Below, one piece after another: positions 17,126 through 24,956 of a stretch of 64,000 bases of DNA (the first letter of the stretch is position 1; every line of letters begins with the position of its first letter). Source of the stretch: Lachnospiraceae bacterium (lineage in GTDB: Bacteria; Bacillota; Clostridia; Lachnospirales; Lachnospiraceae); the NCBI GenBank assembly GCA_017428105.1, contig JAFRRM010000004.1, forward strand, positions 62,001 through 126,000. Reading direction: 5' to 3'. The notes beneath the pieces were generated by a model that was not told the DNA's origin, did no database searches, and was given only the letters and a program-made list of their open reading frames with translations. Made by a program: the position numbers and the translations under genes.

Positions 17126-18310
17126 ATGATCAATGAATCCATGGCAGCGATCGGCCGGAGCCGCTCCTGCATCCGGGAACTGTTTGAGTACGGCAATCAG
17201 CAGGCCGCCAAAGTAGGGCGGGAGAACGTGTACGATTTCTCGTTGGGCAATCCGTCCATTCCGGCGCCGCCGGAGGTGGATGAGGCCATCATTTCCGCCG
17301 TACGGGATCTGGACAGCATTTCCGTGCACGGCTATACCTCCGCGGCAGGCAATCCCGCGCTGCGCGAGATGGTGACGGCGGATCTGAACAAGCGGTACGG
17401 CACCAATCTGACCAGCTTCAACATTTTCTTCACCTGCGGCGCGGCGCCGTCCATCGTGTCGGTCGTCAAGGCGCTGGCGGTAGACGGTGCGGAGATCGCG
17501 GTGCAGGCCCCGTTCTTCCCGGAATACCGGATCTACGTGGAGATGAACGGCCCGAAACTGGTAATCGTGCCGCCGCACTATCCGGATTTCCAGATCAATC
17601 TGGCCGGCATGGAAGCCGCCCTGAACGCCCACACGCAGGCGGTCATCATCAACTCCCCCAATAACCCCACCGGCGTGATCTATACGAAAGAAACGCTGCA
17701 GGCGCTGGCTGCCCTGCTGAAGCGGAAAGAAGAGGAGTACGGCCATCCGATCTACATCATCTCCGACGAACCGTACCGCGAGCTGGTGTACGATAATGCG
17801 GAAGTGCCGTTCGTGCCGTCCGTCTACGACGACACCATCGTCTGCTATTCGTTCTCCAAGGCGCTGTCCGTGCCCGGCGAACGCATCGGCTACGCCCTGG
17901 TGGCGGATACCTGCACGGATGAACTGGCGGTCATGGACGCCATCGTCGGCGCGGCCCGCGCCATCGGCCACGTCTGCGCCCCGTCGCTGCAGCAGCGCGT
18001 CGTCGGCCTGTGCGCCGGCGTCCGCCCGGATATGAAAGCCTATGATCACAACCGCATGCGCCTGTACAACGCCCTGACTTCCTACGGGTATGAATGCGTG
18101 AAGCCTGAAGGCGCTTTCTACCTGTTCGTGAAGGCTCCGGGCGGGGACGCCAAAGTCTTCTCGGACAAAGCGAAAGAGCGCAACCTCCTGATCGTCCCCG
18201 GCAAAGATTTCGGCTGCCCGGACTACTTCCGCATCAGCACCTGCGTGGCGCCGGAAATGATCGAAAAAGCGCTGCCGCACTTTGAAGAACTGATCAGGGA
18301 GTACAAATAA
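17126..18310 (+). CDS. Class I/II pyridoxal-phosphate aminotransferase
   Basis: 394 residues, a fold-type I aminotransferase. Motifs in order: NPSIPAPPEVDEAI, the substrate-cofactor segment SPNNPTGVIY, DEPYREL and the PLP-lysine segment CYSFSKALSVPGERIGYAL with K245. The C-terminal domain has the CVKPEGAFYLFVKAP segment. It probably interconverts an amino acid and its 2-oxo acid; specificity (Asp, Ala or aromatic) is not resolved. Position between the CoA-transferase and rubredoxin, with iorAB 4 kb away, fits amino-acid fermentation. Confidence 0.92.
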   Translation: MINESMAAIGRSRSCIRELFEYGNQQAAKVGRENVYDFSLGNPSIPAPPEVDEAIISAVRDLDSISVHGYTSAAGNPALREMVTADLNKRYGTNLTSFNIFFTCGAAPSIVSVVKALAVDGAEIAVQAPFFPEYRIYVEMNGPKLVIVPPHYPDFQINLAGMEAALNAHTQAVIINSPNNPTGVIYTKETLQALAALLKRKEEEYGHPIYIISDEPYRELVYDNAEVPFVPSVYDDTIVCYSFSKALSVPGERIGYALVADTCTDELAVMDAIVGAARAIGHVCAPSLQQRVVGLCAGVRPDMKAYDHNRMRLYNALTSYGYECVKPEGAFYLFVKAPGGDAKVFSDKAKERNLLIVPGKDFGCPDYFRISTCVAPEMIEKALPHFEELIREYK

Positions 18311-18376
18311 GATCCGCAGGGGCGGCCGTCCGCGTCCGCCCCTGAAGTCATCCGACCGGAAAAAGGAGATACACCG

Positions 18377-18556
18377 ATGATCTACGTCTGCGAGATCTGC
18401 GACTGGGAATACGACGAAGCCAAAGGCCTCCCCGAACGCGGCATCGCCCCCGGCACCAAATGGGAAGACCTTCCCGACAAATTTTACTGCTACGTCTGCG
18501 GCGCGACCAAAGAACAGTTCAGCGCCTTGGGCACGGCAGCGGACATCGAAGAATAA
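18377..18556 (+). CDS. Rubredoxin
   Basis: 59 residues. The iron ligands are C5, C8, C38 and C41 in two CxxC loops; [14 protein letters not shown] is the family core. Rubredoxins are one-electron carriers in anaerobes. The second loop is CYVCGA rather than the usual CPxCG, the first has Asp where Gly is normal, and the usual Trp before the second loop is Phe, so the redox potential may differ. AAAAGGAG lies upstream of the ATG, and a long perfect hairpin ends the unit. Confidence 0.9.
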   Translation: MIYVCEICDWEYDEAKGLPERGIAPGTKWEDLPDKFYCYVCGATKEQFSALGTAADIEE

Positions 18557-18589
18557 AATGCAGGGGCGGCCTGAGCCGCCCCTGCATTT
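18556..18589 (+). terminator. Strong hairpin after rubredoxin
   Basis: Perfect 15-bp stem (AAATGCAGGGGCGGC, loop CTGA, complementary arm ending TGCATTT). It begins at the last base of the rubredoxin stop. The T-tract is short, and the symmetric A/T ends suggest a bidirectional terminator. A related weaker stem, CAGGGGCGG/CCGCCCCTG, lies before rubredoxin at 18317-18344. Confidence 0.7.
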
Positions 18590-18636
18590 GCCCGGGCCGC
18601 ATCATCGGCGGCCTGCTTCATCAGGCCTTGATCAAA

Positions 18637-18702
18637 AATCTGACAAAGGAACCATCCCCCTGTCATAAACCTGACAAGGGGGACGGTTCCTTTGTCAGAT
18701 TT
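18637..18702. repeat. Dispersed repeat family 1, head-to-head pair
   Basis: AAATCTGACAAAGGAACC at the left and its inverted copy ending TTTGTCAGATTT at the right form a 66-bp near-perfect inverted repeat with a 6-nt centre. It lies between the convergent rubredoxin and PhzF-like genes, so it may also act as a terminator for both. Confidence 0.8.
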
Positions 18703-18712
18703 CTGCGGAATC

Positions 18713-19498
18713 TCAGTCAGTCTCCCAGCCGATCTCCTCGACTTTCTCCGGTACCGCTTCTCCGCTGATCAGGATGCGCCCGTTTGGCAGGAGTTCGCAG
18801 TAGAGCGTGCCGCCGCGGGCGGAAGCCTGGTAAGCCGTGAGGCGGGGTTTGCCCAGGATGCCGCTCCAGTAGGCGGCGATCTGGCAGTGGGCGGAGCCGC
18901 AGACGGGATCCTCCGGGATCGCGTCCTTCGGGAAAAAGCTGCGGGAGACGCAGTCCGCGAAGCGGCCGGGGGCGGTCACGTTCTGGCCACGGCCCGGCAG
19001 GGCCTCCAGCAGGGCCTGGTCAGGCACCATAGCGCGCACCTGTTCTTCTGTTTCAAACACGCAGGTCAGATCCAGGCCCAGGATCGCCTTCTGCGGACGG
19101 ATCCCGAAAGCCTGCGTCATTTCTTCCGTCACGGGGATCTCCGTGAGTTCATAGGTCGGGAAATCCATTTCATACAGAGCGCCGCGCCGGGTGACGGTGA
19201 GGTCTCCGCTGCGGCTGTGGAACAGGACGGAATCGCTGCCCGGCTCCACGTAATTCAGGATCACGAACGACGAGGCCAGCGTCGCGTGGCCGCAGAGCAC
19301 CTCCTCGTTTTCCGGCGTGAACCAGCGCAGGCGCCAGCCCGGCCCCTCCTTCACCAGAAATGCAGTCTCTGAAAGGTTGTTTTTCTTTGCCAGCGCCTGC
19401 ATTTTCTCTGCGGGCGGCCAGACGTCCATCACGCATACGGCCGCCGGATTGCCGGCGCCCGGGACGGCGGTAAAGGCATCGATGATATACTGCTTCAT
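18713..19498 (-). CDS. PhzF-family isomerase/epimerase-like protein
   Basis: 261 residues. MKQYIIDAFTAVPGAGNPAA is the PhzF/diaminopimelate-epimerase-fold start. The catalytic Glu is E44 in LSETAF, and DPVCGSAHCQIAAYW supplies the second-half motif. PhzF of phenazine synthesis isomerises DHHA; most homologues, like this one, sit outside phenazine clusters with unknown substrates. GAGGAG precedes the start. It reads toward the repeat pair at 18637. Confidence 0.9.
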   Translation of the reverse strand: MKQYIIDAFTAVPGAGNPAAVCVMDVWPPAEKMQALAKKNNLSETAFLVKEGPGWRLRWFTPENEEVLCGHATLASSFVILNYVEPGSDSVLFHSRSGDLTVTRRGALYEMDFPTYELTEIPVTEEMTQAFGIRPQKAILGLDLTCVFETEEQVRAMVPDQALLEALPGRGQNVTAPGRFADCVSRSFFPKDAIPEDPVCGSAHCQIAAYWSGILGKPRLTAYQASARGGTLYCELLPNGRILISGEAVPEKVEEIGWETD

Positions 19499-19567
19499 CC
19501 GGATTTCTCCTCTAAAATGTGCTCTTCGGTGAAAATGCTTTTTCGAAGGATCATTTGACCGAAAGGA

Positions 19568-20908
19568 TCAAATCACACCTGCCTTCTGGAGCTTCTTTAT
19601 GTTTTTTTGATAAACCTTCTTCTCAAGGTATTCTTTGCAGGCCGGAATCCCGCCTGCTTCATATTCGTTGATCAGCGCCTCCTCAAGGGCAAACTGCTTA
19701 TGATACCATGGCTTATCAGAAGACTCGTTAAAATCTTTTTTCCATATTTCATAGTATTTCCGTACAGCTTTCTCATCCTCCAAAAGAATGGATTCGATTC
19801 CGAATCGCGTTACTCTTGGAAGAATGGAAGGGGCCCGAGTGACTAGCGTCGAGTGAAGAAATGCTTCATGGCAGGATTCAAGATCGGCGATTTCGTCAAG
19901 TTCGGGCAGAATGAGCTGTTCAATGAACGGCCCGATCATTTCCGGTTTACTGAACGACAGCATAATATCGACGTTGCCGTTTTCCGGAGTCCCTTTGATG
20001 TCAACCGGGCTCCATCCCATCTTCCAGTAAAACTCAAACCGGGCATTCTTCCAATAGAACTCCTCATCATGATAAGGATAGTATTTATCCGAAAAAACAA
20101 CCGGACAATACAGTGACTGCGAACCGTAAAACAGCGCATATTCATAACCGTGATAGGTCGTAATGATAAAACTCAGGAGGATCTCATTCCCTTTTTCTCC
20201 GATAACTTTATGCCAGCGCAGAGGAGAATTACCAAAACGGCAGAAACCACGTTCCGTCAATGACTGCGCATATTCTTCCTCCATATAGTCGGCAGCCGTC
20301 TCCAGAAGCGTACGCGGACGCGCGGGAACGCCGGCTTCGTCAGCGGGCAGGAACCAAAACGTTTTGAGGACAGGCTGCGGGTCGGAGTCTGACAGGACGG
20401 GCGGAGAGAAGTGCAGAAGATTGGACAGCGGTGTCAGCCCCTCCTCGGCAAAGACGTAATCGTCTTCAAATACGGTTTGAAACTGTGCGGCTTTGCACTT
20501 CCATTTTTTCTTGCAGGCGGCAGCCCATGCCTCATAGTCCGGCTCTCCCCATGATTCGCAGGCCATGCCGAGATAGGCAACCGTATCAATCTCTTTGGTC
20601 TTGTCCTGCAGGCGGCAGATGACAAAATCACTGTCTTCACAGCGGAATGTCAGGACAGGCACCGTAGAGATTTCAACCAAAGCATCCAGAAAGGGCGCCG
20701 CGGTTTCCGATGCGGATTCCAGCAGAGGAGATTCGACGTCGAACCATTCGCTGTCCGGAAGCATCGAGATGCGGAGGGGGACGCCCTTCCCCTGCTCACA
20801 TTCTTCATATCCCAAAGCACGTGCGGCTTTCGGGATGCCAGTCAGTACGGTCTTGGCGCTGGTAAAGCCTTTGTCCTGTATAAGGATCCTTTCAAAAAAC
20901 TGTCCCAT
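19568..20908 (-). CDS. Protein of unknown function, 446 residues
   Basis: I do not recognise the family. The protein is soluble by inspection: no signal peptide, no transmembrane segment, acidic overall and rich in aromatic residues. It may have two halves: residues 1-200, and 220-446, which begins near EEEYAQSLTERGFCRFGNSP and has many Trp/Tyr (YGSQSLYCPVVFSDKYYPYH). The C-terminus is basic (KKVYQKNIKKLQKAGV). It is slightly lower in GC than its neighbours. It is followed by the PhzF-like gene in the same direction after 70 bp. Confidence 0.75.
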   Translation of the reverse strand: MGQFFERILIQDKGFTSAKTVLTGIPKAARALGYEECEQGKGVPLRISMLPDSEWFDVESPLLESASETAAPFLDALVEISTVPVLTFRCEDSDFVICRLQDKTKEIDTVAYLGMACESWGEPDYEAWAAACKKKWKCKAAQFQTVFEDDYVFAEEGLTPLSNLLHFSPPVLSDSDPQPVLKTFWFLPADEAGVPARPRTLLETAADYMEEEYAQSLTERGFCRFGNSPLRWHKVIGEKGNEILLSFIITTYHGYEYALFYGSQSLYCPVVFSDKYYPYHDEEFYWKNARFEFYWKMGWSPVDIKGTPENGNVDIMLSFSKPEMIGPFIEQLILPELDEIADLESCHEAFLHSTLVTRAPSILPRVTRFGIESILLEDEKAVRKYYEIWKKDFNESSDKPWYHKQFALEEALINEYEAGGIPACKEYLEKKVYQKNIKKLQKAGVI

Positions 20909-21027
20909 TCTGCACGGCCTCCGGAGATGGATTTATAAACACAATATAGCATATAAGTGTTGAGATAGTGAAGGGGTTTTCCTGTCCTTATTGAGTTATC
21001 CTGTGCTGGGGAGGTGAGGAGCAGTGA

Positions 21028-21050
21028 TGACAGAGAACCGTCCCCTGTCA
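21028..21050. repeat. Dispersed repeat family 1 copy
   Basis: TGACAGAGAACCGTCCCCTGTCA, followed by a second CCCCTGTCA at 21061-21069 that runs over the end of the xre-type gene. It sits between the unknown gene and the regulator, in a 146-bp gap with nothing else recognisable. Confidence 0.7.
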
Positions 21051-21054
21051 TTCC

Positions 21055-21840
21055 TTAGTCCCCTGTCATCGCCTTTTCTATACTTTCTTTCGTTCCAAAA
21101 AAATACAGTACGTTATTCGCGTTCGGAATTCCGGTCCCGTCATCCGCATACATCAGCAGCCAGTCGCCGGACAGGGCATCCACCGTGCAGTAATAATAAC
21201 AGATGTCGCCGTTTGGTGTGAACCGGAAGGCAACTACCTTTCCGACGGCATCGGGAGACGAGATATGGTTCTCCTGCAGAAATTTCTCGAAACTTGTCTT
21301 GTCGAGCACGCTGTGCGGCAGGTACTGTTTTCCGTCCAATAAAAATGCCCCGTCGATCGGGAGGGAGAATATATTTTCCAGACCGGAAAGATCCCGCGAC
21401 GAACGGTATTGGTGGCCGGTCCCGGTCAGACTGATCACAAAGAGCCCCAGGGCCAGAAGGATCATGACAAGGGCAATAACCCGGACGGTCTTGTGAGTTT
21501 GCGCAGTGTTCCTGCTGAGCTGCTCATCGATCACCGACTTGATGGCACTTTCTGCTTTTTCTTCGCGCCTTCTCATCTCTGTGATTTCCTCCGTCTCTCC
21601 TGCTTGCCTCTCCGGGTTTGCCTTGCTTTCGGTCCGCTCGCCGAGAATGATCTCGGCAAACGTCACCTGAAACACGTTGACCAACGGTTCCAGCATGGAG
21701 ATATCGGGCAGGCTCCGTCCGTTTTCCCACTTGGAGACCGCTGTCGGAGATACGTTAAGAAGGGACGCCAGTTCCTGCTGCGTCAGTCCTTTTTCCGTCC
21801 GAAGCTCCCGGATCAGTTTTCCGGTCTTTCCCGCATCCAT
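21055..21840 (-). CDS. Membrane-anchored XRE-family regulator
   Basis: 261 residues. An N-terminal Cro/CI helix-turn-helix at about residues 10-62 (LTQQELASLLNVSPTAVSKW) is followed by a charged linker, one transmembrane helix at about 122-142 (VIALVMILLALGLFVISLTG) and an extracytoplasmic domain of about 115 residues. This layout suggests a DNA-binding protein that senses something outside the membrane. It overlaps the preceding membrane-protein gene by 28 bp, so the two are translationally coupled. A 7-bp inverted repeat upstream of the pair is a candidate operator. Confidence 0.88.
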   Translation of the reverse strand: MDAGKTGKLIRELRTEKGLTQQELASLLNVSPTAVSKWENGRSLPDISMLEPLVNVFQVTFAEIILGERTESKANPERQAGETEEITEMRRREEKAESAIKSVIDEQLSRNTAQTHKTVRVIALVMILLALGLFVISLTGTGHQYRSSRDLSGLENIFSLPIDGAFLLDGKQYLPHSVLDKTSFEKFLQENHISSPDAVGKVVAFRFTPNGDICYYYCTVDALSGDWLLMYADDGTGIPNANNVLYFFGTKESIEKAMTGD

Positions 21841-22160
21841 GCTTGTTTTCTTTCCCTTTTCCGTTTTCTTTCCTGCAGGAAATACACAAGATCCGTCACC
21901 AGCCAGGCGGCTGCATAACCGATCGAAAAGTTTGCGATCCAGTAAACGAGGAATTCGCCTATGTAGCTGCGCAAATTGACAGAGGTGAGCTCACAGACGA
22001 GCCAGAGGACGATGGCGGGCAGTGCCGGCCACAGACGGCATTTCTTATCCTTTCGGTGCAGCAGCACGGCGGCAGCGGCCCCGATCGCGCAGACAATCAG
22101 CCCGCCGAACTCATTCGTAAGCATCGTTTTGAGAAGGTTAAGACGGTTTGGCCAGATCAT
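21813..22160 (-). CDS. Small integral membrane protein coupled to the XRE regulator
   Basis: 115 residues with about three hydrophobic helices (GGLIVCAIGAAAAVLLHRKD, LWPALPAIVLWLVCELTSVN and a third near YWIANFSIGYAAAWLV) and a very basic C-terminus (QERKRKRERKQAWMRE). Family not recognised. GGGGAG lies before the ATG. Its 3' end overlaps the start of the XRE regulator in another frame, so it may be the regulator's membrane partner (inference). Confidence 0.75.
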   Translation of the reverse strand: MIWPNRLNLLKTMLTNEFGGLIVCAIGAAAAVLLHRKDKKCRLWPALPAIVLWLVCELTSVNLRSYIGEFLVYWIANFSIGYAAAWLVTDLVYFLQERKRKRERKQAWMRERPEN

Positions 22161-22213
22161 TTATATTTCTCCCCGGTCTTTCGCGTATCGTCGAAATCTC
22201 TTTTGCCTGAAGC

Positions 22214-22240
22214 ATAGCATAAAAGTGCAAAAAATGCTAT
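22214..22240. promoter_or_regulatory. Candidate XRE operator
   Basis: ATAGCAT (22214-22220) and ATGCTAT (22234-22240) form a perfect 7-bp inverted repeat with a 13-bp spacer, 54 bp before the first gene of the membrane-protein/XRE pair. Symmetry and position fit autoregulation. Confidence 0.55.
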
Positions 22241-22283
22241 TTACTGTCATTCAAGTCGGAAAAAACCGCAAAAATACCGAAGA

Positions 22284-22332
22284 AGCCGGCAGATCCGGAG
22301 TAAAATTCCGAATCTGCCGGCTTTTGGTTTTT
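22284..22332. terminator. Hairpin terminator downstream of the enoate reductase
   Basis: AGCCGGCAGATCCGGA pairs with TCCGAATCTGCCGGCTT (one mismatch) around a short AT-rich loop. T-rich tracts follow in both directions (TTTTGGTTTTT on plus, CTTCTTCGGTATTTTT on minus). It ends the long minus-strand operon, 70-120 bp past the stop at 22402. Confidence 0.7.
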
Positions 22333-22401
22333 CAGTGCCGACGGCGGGCGGGAAAAGAATCGTCCGCGCAGATCTGCTCTGTGAGGCGAAGTGATCCCTG
22401 C

Positions 22402-24456
22402 TCAGATCTTCATCGCGATGTCCCAGGCGCCCCAGATGACGCTGCGCAGATTGCCGACCTTCTTGCAGTCGCCCAGCAGATGAACGGTCTTGCCGGCTTC
22501 GGCGACCGGCGCGGGCTTGTAGCCCACGGACATGATGACCGTGTCGGCGGGGAGCTTGGTGAGGCGCTTGTCCTTGCCTTCCACCAGGACGTAGTCCGGG
22601 CCGATCTCCTTGGTCCTGGCTTCCAGGAACACGGGGATCTTGTTGGTCCTGAAGCAGTCGCGCAGATAGCTGGAGTTGGCCAGGCAGAGGTTCGGCACCG
22701 CCATCAGGTCGTTCATCATTTCCACGATGGCCGGGTGCTTGCCCTTGCGGAACAGGTCCAGCGTGATCTCGCAGCCGGTCAGGCCGCCGCCGATGATGAC
22801 GACGTTGTCGCCGGCTTCCTTTTCGCGCAGCAGATATTCGGTCGCGTCGATGGCGCGCTCCGCCCCGGGGATCGGGATCTTCTTGGCCACGGAACCGGTC
22901 GCGATGATGACTTCGTCCGCCAGCAGCGTGCTGATGTCCTTCACCTCCGTGTTCAGCTTCACGGGGATCTTCAGATCCTTCATCTGCAGCTTGAACCATT
23001 CGATGAGCTTCTTGTCGTTCTCCTTGAACGACGGCGCCGCGGCCGCGATGAAGATGCCGCCCAGCTCGCCGCTCTTTTCATAGATGGTCGGGAAGTGGCC
23101 GCGCAGCTTCAGGACGCGCGCCGCCTCCATGCCGCCGATGCCGCCTCCGATGATGGCCACACGCTTCGGGTTCTTGGTCTTTTCGATCCTGTACTTTCTG
23201 GACTGCATGGAAGGCGGGTTGATGGCGCAGCGGCACATGCCGAGCGTGTCGCCGAAGTCCTGGTCGTTGCCGGTGCCCTCGTGCTTCGAAAGGTTGAAGC
23301 AGGCGGAATGGCAGCAGATGCAGGGGCGGATCTCCTCTTCCTGATCGTTGAGGAGCTTGGTGACCCATTCGGGGTCGGCCAGGAACTGGCGGCCCACCGC
23401 CATGGCGTCGATGCGGCCTTCGGCGATGGCTTTCGCGCCGTCAGCCGGCTGCATGCGGCCCGCGCAGACCACGGGGATATCGACGAACTGCTTGATGTGC
23501 TCCACATCCTCCAGGTTGCAGTTCACCGGCATGTACTGCGGCGGGTGCGACCAGTACCAGGCGTCGTAGGTCCCGTTATCGCAGTTGAGCATGTCGTAGC
23601 CCGCATCCTGCAGGTATTTGACGGCCCATTCGCTTTCCTCCATGTCGCGGCCGATCTCCACGTAATCCTCGCCGGGCATGGCGCCTTCGCGGAAGGCTTT
23701 GGTCTTGGACAGGACGGAATAACGCAGGGAGACGGGGTAGTCCTCGCCGCATTTCTTCTTGATCTCTTCCACGATCTCCACGGCGAAGCGGTAGCGGTTC
23801 TCGCGGGAGCCGCCGTATTCGTCCGTGCGCTGGTTCGTGTATTTCAGGGTGAACTGGTCCAGCAGGTAGCCTTCATGCACCGCATGGACTTCCACGCCGT
23901 CCACGCCGGCTTCCTTGCAGAGGCGCGCGGTCTCGCCGAAGGCGTAGACGATCTGCCGGATCTCTTTCTGCGTGATGGGACGGCAGGTGACTTTGTCATG
24001 CCAGCGGTTCGGGAGGACCGAAGGCGCGGCGGTCAGGTATTCCGCATCCAGCACCGGGCTGGCCAGGCGGCCCACCACCTTGTTGGAGGCCAGCATGGCC
24101 AGAGAATCCGAAAGCGCCATGGAACGGCCGAAGCCGGCGGTCATCTGGATGAACATTTTGGCGCCGGTCTTGTGGAGCTCGTCCATGAACTCTTTCAGCT
24201 TCTTGAATTTCATCTTGTTCTGGTACAGCCACATCCGGCCCAGCACGTCCCGGATCGGGGCGATGCCGGGGATCACCAGGCCGCAGTTGTTGTCCGCCAC
24301 GTTTTTCAGCAGCTTCGCGGCCTCCCGGTCAAAGTGGTTCGGCTCCATCCAGCCGAAGATACAGGTCCCGCCCATAGGCGCCAGGACGATGCGGTTCTTG
24401 ATCTCCAGTTTGCCGACCCGCCAGGGCGTAAAGAGCGGAGCATACGCTTCTTTCAT
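22402..24456 (-). CDS. Old-yellow-enzyme/2,4-dienoyl-CoA reductase-type flavin and Fe-S enoate reductase
   Basis: 684 residues. The FMN TIM barrel occupies about 1-340 (LEIKNRIVLAPMG, GVDGVEVHAVHEGYLLDQF, RTDEYGGSRENRYRF). Next come the [4Fe-4S] cysteines CICCHSACFN and CRCAINP. An FAD/NAD(P)-binding half follows, with GGGIGGMEAARVLKLRG and GGGLTGCEITLDL. Family members reduce enoates or 2,4-dienoyl-CoA. As the last gene of the dehydratase operon it could reduce the unsaturated product of the 2-hydroxyacyl-CoA dehydratase, as in Phe and Leu fermentation, but the substrate is inferred from context only. Confidence 0.92.
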   Translation of the reverse strand: MKEAYAPLFTPWRVGKLEIKNRIVLAPMGGTCIFGWMEPNHFDREAAKLLKNVADNNCGLVIPGIAPIRDVLGRMWLYQNKMKFKKLKEFMDELHKTGAKMFIQMTAGFGRSMALSDSLAMLASNKVVGRLASPVLDAEYLTAAPSVLPNRWHDKVTCRPITQKEIRQIVYAFGETARLCKEAGVDGVEVHAVHEGYLLDQFTLKYTNQRTDEYGGSRENRYRFAVEIVEEIKKKCGEDYPVSLRYSVLSKTKAFREGAMPGEDYVEIGRDMEESEWAVKYLQDAGYDMLNCDNGTYDAWYWSHPPQYMPVNCNLEDVEHIKQFVDIPVVCAGRMQPADGAKAIAEGRIDAMAVGRQFLADPEWVTKLLNDQEEEIRPCICCHSACFNLSKHEGTGNDQDFGDTLGMCRCAINPPSMQSRKYRIEKTKNPKRVAIIGGGIGGMEAARVLKLRGHFPTIYEKSGELGGIFIAAAAPSFKENDKKLIEWFKLQMKDLKIPVKLNTEVKDISTLLADEVIIATGSVAKKIPIPGAERAIDATEYLLREKEAGDNVVIIGGGLTGCEITLDLFRKGKHPAIVEMMNDLMAVPNLCLANSSYLRDCFRTNKIPVFLEARTKEIGPDYVLVEGKDKRLTKLPADTVIMSVGYKPAPVAEAGKTVHLLGDCKKVGNLRSVIWGAWDIAMKI

Positions 24457-24465
24457 AGGTCCTCC

Positions 24466-24660
24466 TTATTTCTCGCAGTCTTCCGTCTGCAATACTACTA
24501 CGTTGTTTTCCAGGTCCACCGAGGCGATCTGCCCCGGGATCTTCAGGACGCGGCCGAACAGATCGCGCAGGATGACGGTCCCATCCTGCACTTCGATCCG
24601 CGCGGTATTGTCCATTAAAAGCTGATTGTCCGATGCCCGGTAAATGTTGGAAAGGCACAT
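24466..24660 (-). CDS. CooT-like small nickel-binding-family protein
   Basis: 64 residues: MCLSNIYRASDNQLLMDNTA, then EVQDGTVILRDLFGRVLKIP. The MC start, the DLFG motif and the length match the CooT family; in Rhodospirillum CooT binds nickel through Cys2 for CO dehydrogenase maturation. It is 2 bp from the His-rich gene and 9 bp from the enoate reductase. Together with the CooC-type ATPase and the ACS-like domain in this locus it points to nickel handling. Confidence 0.8.
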   Translation of the reverse strand: MCLSNIYRASDNQLLMDNTARIEVQDGTVILRDLFGRVLKIPGQIASVDLENNVVVLQTEDCEK

Positions 24661-24662
24661 GG

Positions 24663-24956
24663 TCAGGCCTCCTCCGGGGCCGGGGCCTCCGGCTCCGCCG
24701 TTTCCGCCAGCGCCAGCGCTTCCTCCAGCGCGATATTGGTCTCCACCATGCGGGCCCGCGCGATGCGCACCTTTTTTGCCGCCGCCGGCTGGCCGTTCGC
24801 CTCGAAACGCGATGCCAGCGCTGCGATCTCTTCTTCGTGGGCACGGTTATGGTCCAGCGTGTACTTCAGCAGCATCCGCGCCTTTTCCGCTTCGGACAGG
24901 TCGACGGGAAGGCCTTCGCCATGGTGCCCGTGATGGTCGTGATGGTAATACTTCAT
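24663..24956 (-). CDS. Small protein with His-rich N-terminus
   Basis: 97 residues starting MKYYHHDHHGHHGEG, seven His within the first 12 residues, followed by a predicted two-helix region (SEAEKARMLLKYTLDHNRAH) and an acidic Pro/Glu/Ala tail. The His cluster suggests metal binding, plausibly nickel given CooT next door (inference). The start overlaps the stop of the ACS-like gene by 4 bp, so translation is coupled. A much longer frame is open through this region, but the ATG at 24956 sets the gene. Confidence 0.75.
   Translation of the reverse strand: MKYYHHDHHGHHGEGLPVDLSEAEKARMLLKYTLDHNRAHEEEIAALASRFEANGQPAAAKKVRIARARMVETNIALEEALALAETAEPEAPAPEEA

Noticed and set aside
21976-24618. An 880-codon plus-strand frame over the enoate reductase gene
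   Set aside because: Composition (Val/Ala/Asp/His-rich, no domains) is typical of antisense frames in this genome; the minus-strand reductase has all flavin and Fe-S motifs.
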